Part shown: in pieces, positions 24,632-33,604 of the stretch | Layout: every line of letters starts with the position of its first letter | Position numbering within the stretch: the stretch's first letter is position 1 | Assembly (NCBI RefSeq): GCF_023734135.1 | Contig: NZ_AP025730.1 | Span: 4,464,001-4,528,000, forward strand | Origin: Sphaerotilus microaerophilus | Lineage (GTDB): Bacteria; Pseudomonadota; Gammaproteobacteria; Burkholderiales; Burkholderiaceae_C | DNA: 64,000 nt | Reading direction: 5' to 3' | Notes under the pieces: generated by a model | Told to the model about the DNA's origin: nothing | What the model saw: the letters and a program-made list of their open reading frames with translations, nothing else | Database searches by the model: none | Program-made: the position numbers and the translations under genes

Positions 24632-27600
24632 AGTGGATTCAGCGCCTGGGCCTGTGGAGCGTGCGCCACCCCTGGTGGGTGGCCGTCGCCTCGATCGCCC
24701 TGCTGCTGGGCCCGGCAAGCCCGCTGCTCGAGCGGCTGGACCGCCTCGCCTGGGACCTGACGGCACGTGCCACCCAGGGCGTGCGCGACCGCAGCGTGGT
24801 GGCCGACGAACAGCTCATCGTCACCATCGACGAAGCCAGCCTGCAGGCCCTCGGCCGCTGGCCCTGGCCCCGCGCACTGCATGCCGAGCTGATCGACCGC
24901 CTCGCCGCCAGCGGCGCGCGGGCGATCGGCTATGACATCCTGTTCAGCGATGCCGGTGCGCTCGCCGATGACCGGCGCCTGGCCGAGGCGATCCGCCACA
25001 GCGGCCGGGTCGTGCTGCCGGTGGCTCCCTTCGAGCCGCTGGCCGGCCGCGGCCTGCGTGCCGGGTTGCCCCTGCCCGAGCTGCAGGCCGGTGCCGGCGG
25101 GCTCGGCCACGTCGACACGGAGATCGATGGCGACGGCCTGGTGCGCCGCCTGCACCTGCAGGCCGGCCTGGGCGAGCGCTGCTGGGAAACCTTCGCCCTG
25201 GCCGTGTGGCGCGTCGCCGACCCCGGCGCGGCCGGCCAGGTCCACGGCCCGGATCCGCTGACCCGCCCGAACACCCTCACCAGCCCCTGCACCCGGTCCG
25301 GCGGCAACCCCACCGCCTGGAGCCGGCACCAGGAACGCCTGCAGCCGCTGCACCAGGTCGAGGTGCCGCGGCTGTCGGCGCTGCAGCTGCTGCGCGACCC
25401 CCTGGCCGCCACGGCGGTGTCCGGCCGCATCATCTGGGTGGGCGTCACCGCACACGGGCTGGACCAGCCGGTGACCAGCCCCGCCGCGGCCCCCGGCACC
25501 GCCTGGAGCGGCGTGCAGTGGCAGGCCCAGCTGCTGCACGCGCTGCAGCACCGCCAGCTGATCGTGCCGGCGGACGAGTCCGTCGTGGCAGCGGCCAACC
25601 TGCTGCCGATGCTGCTGCTGGCCCTGCTGCTGCAGTGGCGCCGCAGCCACCTGCGCGGGCGGCGCCTGCTGCTGGCCCTGCCCCTGCCCTGGCTGGGCAG
25701 CGCCGCGCTGCTGGTGGGCACCCAGGTGTGGCTGCCCGCCATGGCGCTGACGGCCGGGCTGGTGATCGCCTTCACGCTCACGCGGGCCGCCGAGCTGCAG
25801 GGCGCGCGCGACGACCTCGCCCACGCCCAGGGCCAGGCCGACGCAACGCTGCGCGCCATCACCGACAGCGTGCTGTCGATCGACGCCCAGCTGCGCGTGC
25901 GCTACCTCAACCCCAGCGCGGAACGGCTGGTGGGCGACACCCTGGCGAGGGTGCAGGGACTGCACGTCAGCACCCTGCTGCACCTGACCCCGCGCGACGC
26001 ACAGGTGCTCGAAGCCGCGCTGGGCGCCTGCCTGGAGGACCGCGAGGTCGTGCAGCTGCAGCAGCCGCTGCGCCTGGACACCCCGCCGCAGCCCCGCCTC
26101 GTGCGCCTGATTGCCAGCCCGGTGCGCCCGGCCCACCTCGGCAGCCGCGGCCGCGAGCGTGGCAAGGAACGCGGCCGCGATCCCGCGCGCAGCGCCAAGG
26201 GCGGGGCCCCGCACCGCCGCGTCAGCGCCCAGCCCGAGGTGGTGCTGGCGCTCAGCGACGTCACCGTCGAGGTCCAGGCCGGCGAACAGCTGCGCCACGA
26301 GGCCACGCACGACAAGCTCACCGGCCTGCCCAACCGCACCCTGCTGACCGACCGCCTGCAGCATGCACTCACCGGCGTGGCACGCAGCCAGCGCACGCTG
26401 GCCGTGCTCTTCGTCGACCTCGACCGCTTCAAGCGCATCAACGACAGCCTCGGCCACCGCCAGGGCGATGCCGTGCTGCAGGAGGTGGCGCGCCGCCTGG
26501 TCGCCTGCAGCCGGGCGCACGACACCGTGGCGCGCTGGGGTGGCGACGAATTCGTCGTGCTGCTGGAGGACGTGCCCTCACGCGAGGTGGCCGCCGCCCT
26601 GGCCGGCCAGCTGATCGACGCCGTGGCGGCCGAATTCCAGCTCGACGGCATCGAGGTCGAATGCGGCTGCTGCGTCGGCATCGCGCTGGCGCCGCAGGAC
26701 GGCAAGGACGCCGACACCCTGCTCGCCCTGGCCGACACCGCCATGTACCGCGGCAAGGCGCACGGCGGCAAGCGCTTCGAGTTCTACGCCAGCGAGATGC
26801 CCGCCTGGACACGCGAGTGGCTGGCGATCGAGACCCGCCTGCGCCACGGGCTGGAGGGCGGCGACTTCGTGCTGCACTACCAGCCCCAGGTCAACCTGAT
26901 CGACGGCAGCCCGGTGGGCCTCGAAGCCCTGCTGCGCTGGCGCCAGCCCGACGGCGAACTCTGGTCGCCCGGGCGCTTCATCAACGTCACGGAGGAAACC
27001 GGGCTGATCCTGAGCATCGGCGCCTGGGTGATCCGCGAGGCCACCCGCCAGATGGCCGCCTGGCGCGACGCCGGCGTGCCGCTCGTGCCCGTGTCGGTGA
27101 ACGTCTCGGCCCGCCAATGCCTGGACCGCCACCTCGTGAAAGTGGTGGCTGACGCCCTGGCCGACGCCGACATCCCGGCGCACCTGCTCAAGATCGAGGT
27201 CACCGAGAGCACCGCGATGGCCGACCTCGGCCAGCTCAAGGCCCTGCTCACCGAGCTGCGCCAGCTCGGCGTCGCCGTGGCGATGGACGACTTCGGCACC
27301 GGCTACTCCTCGCTGGCGCACCTCAAGCGCTTCCCGGTCGACCAGATCAAGATCGACCCCAGCTTCATCCACGACATCACCACCGACGCCAACGGCGCGG
27401 CCATCGTGCGCGCCACCATCGCCCTGGCCCACGGCCTGGGCGTGCCCGTGGTGGCCGAGGGCGTGGAGAACGCCGAGCAGATGCGCTTCCTCACCGAGCA
27501 CCACTGCGACATCGCCCAGGGCTATCTCTATGCCTACCCGCTGGCCTGCGACGACGTGGCCCGCTACCTGCATGGCAACCGCCCGAACCCCCACGGGCAC

Positions 27601-27639
27601 GACGCCTTTGCGCACACCATGCCGCTGACCACGCTGTAG
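24628..27639 (+). CDS. CHASE2-PAS-GGDEF-EAL c-di-GMP enzyme
   Basis: Membrane signalling protein of 1003 aa. An N-terminal membrane segment is followed by a periplasmic CHASE2 sensor (about 40-310), three membrane spans (about 315-390), a PAS domain, then GGDEF at 638-642 and EAL at 766-768. The cyclase half also has the RxxD inhibitory site (RAHD) five residues before GGDEF. The phosphodiesterase half has EALLRW, KIEVTES, DDFGTGYSSL and AEGVE, so both halves look competent. It overlaps the LysM-FecR gene by 4 bp, so the two products probably work together, with the FecR/LysM protein reporting envelope state to CHASE2. Output would be c-di-GMP and thus, plausibly, the polysaccharide locus nearby. 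Confidence 0.93.
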   Translation: MKWIQRLGLWSVRHPWWVAVASIALLLGPASPLLERLDRLAWDLTARATQGVRDRSVVADEQLIVTIDEASLQALGRWPWPRALHAELIDRLAASGARAIGYDILFSDAGALADDRRLAEAIRHSGRVVLPVAPFEPLAGRGLRAGLPLPELQAGAGGLGHVDTEIDGDGLVRRLHLQAGLGERCWETFALAVWRVADPGAAGQVHGPDPLTRPNTLTSPCTRSGGNPTAWSRHQERLQPLHQVEVPRLSALQLLRDPLAATAVSGRIIWVGVTAHGLDQPVTSPAAAPGTAWSGVQWQAQLLHALQHRQLIVPADESVVAAANLLPMLLLALLLQWRRSHLRGRRLLLALPLPWLGSAALLVGTQVWLPAMALTAGLVIAFTLTRAAELQGARDDLAHAQGQADATLRAITDSVLSIDAQLRVRYLNPSAERLVGDTLARVQGLHVSTLLHLTPRDAQVLEAALGACLEDREVVQLQQPLRLDTPPQPRLVRLIASPVRPAHLGSRGRERGKERGRDPARSAKGGAPHRRVSAQPEVVLALSDVTVEVQAGEQLRHEATHDKLTGLPNRTLLTDRLQHALTGVARSQRTLAVLFVDLDRFKRINDSLGHRQGDAVLQEVARRLVACSRAHDTVARWGGDEFVVLLEDVPSREVAAALAGQLIDAVAAEFQLDGIEVECGCCVGIALAPQDGKDADTLLALADTAMYRGKAHGGKRFEFYASEMPAWTREWLAIETRLRHGLEGGDFVLHYQPQVNLIDGSPVGLEALLRWRQPDGELWSPGRFINVTEETGLILSIGAWVIREATRQMAAWRDAGVPLVPVSVNVSARQCLDRHLVKVVADALADADIPAHLLKIEVTESTAMADLGQLKALLTELRQLGVAVAMDDFGTGYSSLAHLKRFPVDQIKIDPSFIHDITTDANGAAIVRATIALAHGLGVPVVAEGVENAEQMRFLTEHHCDIAQGYLYAYPLACDDVARYLHGNRPNPHGHDAFAHTMPLTTL

Positions 27640-27677
27640 CAGCAAGGTCGCGGGGCCACATTCGCCCGCACCCCGGG

Positions 27678-27698
27678 CCTCTCCCACGAGGGGAGAGG
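27678..27698. terminator. Hairpin between convergent genes, in a purine-rich repeat
   Basis: CCTCTCCC (27678-27685) pairs with GGGAGAGG (27691-27698), loop ACGAG. It is followed by further GGGGAGAG copies to about 27714. It lies between the convergent CHASE2 gene and guaC. The element resembles dispersed intergenic hairpins common in proteobacteria; terminator function is possible but there is no T-run. Confidence 0.45.
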
Positions 27699-27725
27699 GG
27701 GAGAGGGGAGAGAGGGGTTGGGGAA

Positions 27726-28703
27726 CTACATCAGCAGATGCTCGCCCGCGTTCTCGCCGCCGAGGATCACGTAGTTCACCCGCCGCAGGTCGCTCAGCAA
27801 CCGCCCGCCCGCGTAGCTGATCGAACTCTGCAGGTCCTCGCGCATCTCGCGCAGCGTCTCGGCCAGCGTCCCCTTGATCGGCTCCAGGATGCGCTTGCCC
27901 TCCACGTGCTTGTACTCGCCCTTGTTGAAGTCGCTGGCCGAGCCGTAGTACTCCTTGAAGAGCTGGCCGTCGACCTCCACCGTACGCCCGGGCGACTCCT
28001 CGTGCCCCGCGAACAGCGAGCCGATCATCACCATCGCCGCGCCGAAGCGCACGCTCTTGGCGATGTCGCCATGGTGGCGGATGCCACCGTCCGCAATGAT
28101 CGGCTTGGTCGCCACCCGCGCGCACCACTTCAGCGCCGAGAGCTGCCAGCCCCCCGTGCCAAAGCCCGTCTTCAGCCGCGTGATGCAGACCTTGCCCGGC
28201 CCGATGCCCACCTTGGTCGCATCCGCGCCCCAGTTCTCCAGGTCGATCACCGCCTCGGGTGTGCCCACGTTGCCGGCGATCACGAAGGCCTGCGGCAGCT
28301 TCGCCTTGATGTGCTCGATCGTGCGCCGCACGCTGTCGGCGTGGCCGTGCGCGATGTCGATCGTGATGTAGTCCGCCCCCACGCCCTCGGCCGCCAGCCG
28401 GTCGATCACCGCCAGGTCCTGCGCCTTCACCCCCGAGCTGATCGACACATACAGCCCCTGCTCGCGCATCGAGCGGGCGAAGACCACGCTGTCCAGGTCG
28501 AAGCGGTGCATCACGTAGAAGTAACCGTTCGCCGCCAGCCAGGCCGCCACCGGCTCATCGACCACCGTGCGCATGTTCGCCGGCACCACCGGCAGCTGGA
28601 AGCACCGCCCGCCGAACTCCACCGAAGGGTCGCACTCGGCGCGGCTGTCCACGCGGCAGCGCCGCGGCAGCAGCAGCACGTTGTCGTAATCAAAGATGTC
28701 CAT
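27726..28703 (-). CDS. guaC: GMP reductase
   Basis: NADPH-dependent enzyme of 325 aa that converts GMP to IMP and ammonia in purine salvage. It has the TIM-barrel core of the IMPDH/GMPR family with [34 protein letters not shown], and the catalytic Cys173 in GPGKVCITR. There is no CBS insert, which separates it from IMP dehydrogenase. Length matches the short bacterial GuaC class. It is divergent from the beta-helix gene (111 bp between the starts), and no regulatory site was recognised. Confidence 0.95.
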   Translation of the reverse strand: MDIFDYDNVLLLPRRCRVDSRAECDPSVEFGGRCFQLPVVPANMRTVVDEPVAAWLAANGYFYVMHRFDLDSVVFARSMREQGLYVSISSGVKAQDLAVIDRLAAEGVGADYITIDIAHGHADSVRRTIEHIKAKLPQAFVIAGNVGTPEAVIDLENWGADATKVGIGPGKVCITRLKTGFGTGGWQLSALKWCARVATKPIIADGGIRHHGDIAKSVRFGAAMVMIGSLFAGHEESPGRTVEVDGQLFKEYYGSASDFNKGEYKHVEGKRILEPIKGTLAETLREMREDLQSSISYAGGRLLSDLRRVNYVILGGENAGEHLLM

Positions 28704-28814
28704 CGGGCAGGCTCCAGGTGTGTCTCAACACCGTTTCAAGGCGGACGCCCCCATGGCGTCGGCGCAGTCTACGCCGCCGTTCATCCCCGGACCGGCGCGC
28801 CGATACTGAACGCC

Positions 28815-30320
28815 ATGAAGCTTCCCCTTCCCGAAACAACCCGCACCGGACCCACCGGCACGGGACGCCATTCGGTTCTGTCCGGCAGAGCCGGGCGCGT
28901 TGCCGGGCTGGCCTGCGCCCTCGCAGTCTGGAGCGGCACGGCCTGGCCGCTCGCCCCTGCCCCGCCCGCTGTTGATTGCCGCGCCCTCTCCCCCTGGCCC
29001 ACCTTGCCGGCCGCCACGGCCACGGGGCGCCACCCGGTCATCGACGTGACGCGGTATGGTGCGCGACCGGACGACGACCAGCCGGACGACGCCGGCGTGG
29101 AGCGCGCGCTGCAGGCCGCCCAGCCGGGCGACTGGATCGTTTTCCCACCCGGGCGCTATCTCCAGAAGCGCAGTTGGTTGTTCACCGTGCCCGGCGTCAC
29201 GCTATGGGGCCCCGGCGCGCGGGTGCATGCACTCGACCCTGCTGACCAGACCTTTGGCCTGCGAGCCGACGGCCTGCGCATGTTCGGCTTCACGCTGACG
29301 GCGGCCACGGACCATCGCCGCACCCAGCTGAACAATGAGCGTGTCACGATTGCGCCGGGCCGGGCCCCGACGCGGGCATCGCCCCCCGTGCGCCATGTGC
29401 TGGTGCGGGGCATCACGATCGAGCCCGAGGCGGGTGCCCCCTTCGCCGCTTCGGCGGCGGGCATCTTCGTCTACCACGCCAGCCACTTCACGATCGCTGA
29501 GAACCACATCCGCGCGACACTGGCAGACGGCATCCACATCACCGACGGCTCACGCGTGGGCCGCGTGATCGGCAACCAGGTGTCGCAAACCGGCGACGAT
29601 GCGATTGCCACCGTGACCTACCTGGGCGACGAGGGCCTCGCGCGGCTGCGCAAGGGGCTCGAAGCCGACCCGGAACGACAGGTCCGGGACATCCTGATCG
29701 AGGCCAACACCGTGGGCGGCAACGCCTGGGGCCGCGGCATCGGCGTGATCGGCAGTGAGCGAATCACCGTGCGGGGCAACCTGATCCGTGGCGTCGAACT
29801 GGCGGCCGGCATCATCGTCGCGCAGGAGGGCGTGTACAAGACGCCCGGCGCCCGGGACGTGCTGATCGAAGGCAACCAGATCCGGGACATCCAGGTGGCC
29901 GGGCAAGCGGCCGACCCAGCCAGGCGCCGGGCCCGAACCGGGCATGCCGGCATCGAGATCCACGCCTACGCCAACCCGCCGGGGGACGCCGCCGACCCCT
30001 TCGTCGCGGAACGACTCAGGGTGCGCAATGTCCTGGTGCGCAACAACCAGATCGACAACACCGGTGCCGGTGGCATCCGCGTGGGCGCCCAGAGCGCCCC
30101 TGGCCTGATCGAACGCATCCGCCTGGAAAACAACACCCTGCGCCGCACGAGCGGCGACCCCGTCCAACTGCACGCGCCCGACAGCGTCACGCGCTCCTGC
30201 GCAAACGGGATGAACGGGACGGCCGGGGCAAATGGCGCCAGCGCCAGCACCGGCTGTCCGCCCGCCGAGGTTGACGAAGTGCCCGCGGGCGCTCGTGTGG
30301 ACTGCACGACCTTGCCCTGA
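28815..30320 (+). CDS. Secreted right-handed parallel beta-helix protein
   Basis: A 501-aa protein with a long twin-Arg-free signal region (hydrophobic part about residues 30-48) and then a pectate-lyase-like fold. It begins with the DVTRYGARPDD motif common to glycan-active beta-helix proteins, and repeated Asn-rich turns follow (AENHIRATLADGIHITDGS, IEANTVGG, IRGNLIRG-type, VRNNQIDNTGAGGIRV, LENNTLRR). Family members are polysaccharide lyases, epimerases or hydrolases; the catalytic class cannot be told. Its place beside the polysaccharide locus suggests action on the exported polymer. An upstream in-frame extension of the frame is antisense to guaC and is rejected. Confidence 0.82.
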   Translation: MKLPLPETTRTGPTGTGRHSVLSGRAGRVAGLACALAVWSGTAWPLAPAPPAVDCRALSPWPTLPAATATGRHPVIDVTRYGARPDDDQPDDAGVERALQAAQPGDWIVFPPGRYLQKRSWLFTVPGVTLWGPGARVHALDPADQTFGLRADGLRMFGFTLTAATDHRRTQLNNERVTIAPGRAPTRASPPVRHVLVRGITIEPEAGAPFAASAAGIFVYHASHFTIAENHIRATLADGIHITDGSRVGRVIGNQVSQTGDDAIATVTYLGDEGLARLRKGLEADPERQVRDILIEANTVGGNAWGRGIGVIGSERITVRGNLIRGVELAAGIIVAQEGVYKTPGARDVLIEGNQIRDIQVAGQAADPARRRARTGHAGIEIHAYANPPGDAADPFVAERLRVRNVLVRNNQIDNTGAGGIRVGAQSAPGLIERIRLENNTLRRTSGDPVQLHAPDSVTRSCANGMNGTAGANGASASTGCPPAEVDEVPAGARVDCTTLP

Positions 30321-30335
30321 TCTCGCCGGGAGCCC

Positions 30336-30360
30336 GTCCTCAACCACCGAGTTTGAGGAC
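30336..30360. terminator. Hairpin between convergent beta-helix and acyltransferase genes
   Basis: GTCCTCAA (30336-30343) and TTGAGGAC (30353-30360) pair perfectly around a 9-nt loop, 15 bp after the beta-helix stop. Candidate bidirectional terminator. Confidence 0.45.
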
Positions 30361-30368
30361 CCTTCGTG

Positions 30369-31448
30369 TCACGCAGCCTGTTTTTGCAGGACAGGGCGGC
30401 GAGCGAAGACCCCCTGGACCAACGGCTTTTCTACAAAGCGGTGCAGCAGCAAACCGGCCAGCACGCAGATTTCCACGATCAGCACAAAGGCGACCCAGGC
30501 GCTGGCCTCCGTTTTCGGCAACAGGCGCACCGCGATCTTGCACAGGGCGGAAACCAGCGGATAGTGGATCAGGTACAGCGCGTAGGAGGCATCGCCCAGG
30601 CCGCCATATCGCCACTGCGGCAATTCGCGCGGGTGTGCCCGCTCCCAGGCGGTGAGCCCGACGATGAGCAGGAAACTCGCCGCGCCATAACCAATGTCAA
30701 ACAGCGGTTGCCCCTCACCTGGCACCACCACCACGGCCCAGGCTGCCACGCCGCAAAAGGCCAGGGTGCCGGCCAGCACCACGGCGCCCGGCTGGGGAAC
30801 CACCCATTTGCTGCGCACCAACGCCGCCGCCGCCACACCGAACAGGAAGAGAAAGATCAGGTGATGGGTGAAGAAGCGGCGCGGAAACTCGTAGGGATCG
30901 GCAAAGAACTGCAGGAAGTAATTGGCCGCAAACAGCGCCGCGACCAGCCAGAACAGGCGCCGGTACAGGATGGCGGCCCCGAAGGCGAGGTAGAACACCA
31001 TTTCGTACTGCAGGGTCCAGGCCACATCCAGCACCGGCGCACCGGTGCGACCGACCACCAGTTTGTCCTGCGGCAGCAGCAGGATGGATTTCAGGATGAC
31101 CAGCGGATCATGCGGCACGGTATCTCGCAGCGAAGGTATCGCCAGCGCGGAACCGAACACGGCCAGGAACACGAAGAGATAGATGGGATAGATCCGCTTG
31201 ATCCGCTTGCGCAAATAGGGCATGAAGCGGTCGGGACGGCCCAGATCGGCATGGTGGACATGGCTGATGATGAACCCGCTCAGCACGAAGAAGAAAGCCA
31301 CGCCGGCCCGCCCTCCGAACGAGAAGATGCGATCAATCGTTTCGGCAACCTCACCAAAGTACTTGTCCTTGGACAGCGTGATGCCGACGTGGAACAGCAC
31401 CACGAGCAGCGCCGCAATCCCCCGGCTGGCCTGGATCGTCTGGAACAT
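30369..31448 (-). CDS. Acyltransferase 3 family membrane protein (OafA-like)
   Basis: Integral membrane acyltransferase of 359 aa with about ten spans, of the type that O-acetylates surface polysaccharides. It starts with QASRGIAALLVVLFHVG, which holds the conserved Arg and His of the family, followed by FFVLSGFIISH and, near the end, DASYALYLIHYPL. No SGNH domain is fused. It is the last gene of the minus-strand polysaccharide arm, 94 bp after a glycosyltransferase, so it probably decorates that polymer. Confidence 0.9.
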   Translation of the reverse strand: MFQTIQASRGIAALLVVLFHVGITLSKDKYFGEVAETIDRIFSFGGRAGVAFFFVLSGFIISHVHHADLGRPDRFMPYLRKRIKRIYPIYLFVFLAVFGSALAIPSLRDTVPHDPLVILKSILLLPQDKLVVGRTGAPVLDVAWTLQYEMVFYLAFGAAILYRRLFWLVAALFAANYFLQFFADPYEFPRRFFTHHLIFLFLFGVAAAALVRSKWVVPQPGAVVLAGTLAFCGVAAWAVVVVPGEGQPLFDIGYGAASFLLIVGLTAWERAHPRELPQWRYGGLGDASYALYLIHYPLVSALCKIAVRLLPKTEASAWVAFVLIVEICVLAGLLLHRFVEKPLVQGVFARRPVLQKQAA

Positions 31449-31542
31449 CGTCCTTCACCCTTGTTTTCGTGCTGATTTGCTGTGCCAATTCGCCGCGCCG
31501 ATCCCCCCGGCCAGATTTCTCCAGCCGGGGGTCTTTCGGCCA

Positions 31543-32589
31543 TCAGGCGTGCGCGGCCAGCAGCTGCCAGGTCTGGCGCGCGGCCTCGTCCCAGGAGAAG
31601 CGGCGCGAGCGCGCCAGGCCGGCCTGCGCGGCCTGGGCCAGCCAGGCCTCGTCGTCCAGGCAGCGCAGCAGCGCGGCGGCCAGCTCGTCGCGCGAGTGCG
31701 GGTCGACCAGGTGGCCGGCGTCGCCGATCACCTCGGGCAGCGAGGAGACGTTGGAGGTCACCACCGGGGTGGCGCAGGACATGGCCTCCAGCACCGGCAG
31801 GCCGAAGCCCTCGTAGAGCGACGGGTAGACGAAGGCCTGCGCGGCCGAGTACATCGCCGGCAGGTCCTCGTCCTTCAGGTAGCCGGTGAAGAGCACGCGC
31901 TCGGGGACGGCCTCCACCCCCAGGTTGCGGAACACCGCCGGGTCGCCCTGCTTGCCCACCAGCACGAGCAGCGCGTCCTGCCGGCGCCCGCTGCCGATGG
32001 CCTGCCAGGCCGCCAGCAGCGCCGCCAGGTTCTTGCGCGGCTCCAGCGAGCCGAGGCTGAGGACGATGCGCTGGCCGTCGGCGATGCCCAGGCGGCGGCG
32101 CAACTGCGTCACGGTGCCGGCATCGGCGCGGCGGAAGCGCGCATCCGCGCCTTCGAGGATGACGCTGACGCGCGCCGGGTCCATCTTCACGTGCTGCAGC
32201 AGGCGCTGCTTCGTGAACTCCGAGACCGCGATGACCTGCTCGGCCGCCGCCGCCACCGAGGCGATGCAGTGCCGGTACCAGGCCGCGAAGGCGCCGGAGT
32301 ACGAGCCGGGGTGGTCGAAGGTGCCCATGTCGTGGATGGTCACCACCTGCCGGCCCAGCCCCACGGGGCCGGTCTGGCAGGGGTTCCACAGCAGGCTGCC
32401 GCGGGCCTGGCTGCGCAGCGGCAGCTGCTCCCAGAGGTGGCCCTTGGCGCCCTTGGCCCAGGGCGGCGCTTCGACGAGGCGGTGGCTGGCCGCGGGCAGG
32501 CGGGCGACGATCTCGCGCGCATAGCGCTGGATGCCCGTGACCGGGTGCAGCAGGTAGCGCGCGTTGATCGAGACAGGGGCAGCGGTCAT
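31543..32589 (-). CDS. Glycosyltransferase, GT4 family
   Basis: GT-B fold glycosyltransferase of 348 aa, cytoplasmic, adding a sugar to the lipid-linked repeat unit. Landmarks are the N-terminal NARYLLHPVTGIQRYAREI, SLEPRKNLAALLAAW, and the C-terminal nucleotide-sugar site PSLYEGFGLPVLEAMSCATPVV with the EX7E pattern. It is closest in type to mannosyltransferase-like GT4 enzymes, but donor and acceptor cannot be told. It is 11 bp downstream of the epimerase gene in the same operon. Confidence 0.9.
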   Translation of the reverse strand: MTAAPVSINARYLLHPVTGIQRYAREIVARLPAASHRLVEAPPWAKGAKGHLWEQLPLRSQARGSLLWNPCQTGPVGLGRQVVTIHDMGTFDHPGSYSGAFAAWYRHCIASVAAAAEQVIAVSEFTKQRLLQHVKMDPARVSVILEGADARFRRADAGTVTQLRRRLGIADGQRIVLSLGSLEPRKNLAALLAAWQAIGSGRRQDALLVLVGKQGDPAVFRNLGVEAVPERVLFTGYLKDEDLPAMYSAAQAFVYPSLYEGFGLPVLEAMSCATPVVTSNVSSLPEVIGDAGHLVDPHSRDELAAALLRCLDDEAWLAQAAQAGLARSRRFSWDEAARQTWQLLAAHA

Positions 32590-32600
32590 CGCGCTCTCGC

Positions 32601-33533
32601 TCAGGTGTTGACGTACCAGCTGTGGGCGTAGCCCAGCGAGTCGCGGATGCTGTGCTGCGGCTTCCAGCCGTAGCGGCTTTGCAGGCGGTGGCTGTCGGCC
32701 TGCAGGTTCTGGCGCTCGACCTTGCGGATCAGCCGCTCGGCGGGCTGCAGCTGGATCGGCGAGCCGTGGATCTCGCTCAGGAAGGCGGCGATCTCCACCA
32801 CGTCGTAGGCCTCGCCGGTGCCGATGTTGCAGGTGTCGATCGGGCCGGCATTGCCGTCGAGCATGGCCAGCACGCCGGTGGCCATGTCGCGCACGTCGAT
32901 GTAGTCGCGCTTCGGGCTGGTGTTGCCGATCTCGATGGTGTTCGAGTGGCGGATGCGCTGCAGGATGTCGGGCACCAGGTGCGGGTTGGTCTCGCGCCCG
33001 CCCACGGCGTTGAAGAAGCGGCCCACCGACACCTTGATGTCGCTGCGCCGCGCCAGGATGGCGGCCTGCTCCTCGTTGGCCGACTTGGTCATGCCGTACA
33101 CGTCCATCGGCGCGCGGCCCACGGTCTCGTCGATCGCGCCGGCGCAGTCCGGGTAGACGGCGGCGGTGGAGGCGGTGAACAGGCGCTGCACGGTGGCGCT
33201 GGCCTGCGCGGCGTCAAAGATGTTCTGCGTGCCTTCCACGTTGGTGCGGCAGGCCAGGTCCGGGTGCTGGTTGCAGTAGGGAATGAAGTGGATCGCCGCC
33301 AGGTGCACCACGGTGTCGAAGCCGCCCACCTGGAAGGCCTCGAACACGCCCGGGCGGTCGGCCAGGTCCATCTGCAGGAAGCGCGCCGCGGCGGGCACAT
33401 GCTCGCGCCGGCCGAAGGAGAGGTTGTCCAGCACGGTCAGCTCGCAGCCGCGCGCCAGGAGCAGGTCGGCGACGTGGCTGCCGATGAAACCGGCGCCGCC
33501 GGTGAGCAGGACTTTCTTCATGGTCGTCGTCAT
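32601..33533 (-). CDS. NAD-dependent nucleotide-sugar epimerase/dehydratase
   Basis: Extended short-chain dehydrogenase of 310 aa. It has the Rossmann motif GGAGFIGSH at about 11-19, the catalytic YxxxK in YGMTKS, and Ser/Thr in STAAVYPD. The family makes or epimerises UDP- or dTDP-sugars, for example 4-epimerisation; the exact substrate is not visible. Two starts are possible: the ATG at 33533 (with AGGA about 9 bp before) or that at 33521. It sits between two GT4 genes in the minus-strand polysaccharide arm and supplies a sugar donor to them. Confidence 0.88.
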   Translation of the reverse strand: MTTTMKKVLLTGGAGFIGSHVADLLLARGCELTVLDNLSFGRREHVPAAARFLQMDLADRPGVFEAFQVGGFDTVVHLAAIHFIPYCNQHPDLACRTNVEGTQNIFDAAQASATVQRLFTASTAAVYPDCAGAIDETVGRAPMDVYGMTKSANEEQAAILARRSDIKVSVGRFFNAVGGRETNPHLVPDILQRIRHSNTIEIGNTSPKRDYIDVRDMATGVLAMLDGNAGPIDTCNIGTGEAYDVVEIAAFLSEIHGSPIQLQPAERLIRKVERQNLQADSHRLQSRYGWKPQHSIRDSLGYAHSWYVNT

Positions 33534-33604
33534 CTCTTCGTTTCCTCTGATGAGTTGGATGAAATCTGGAAGGCGCCAGGTCCGGCGCCGGCAAGGGAGC
33601 CGGG

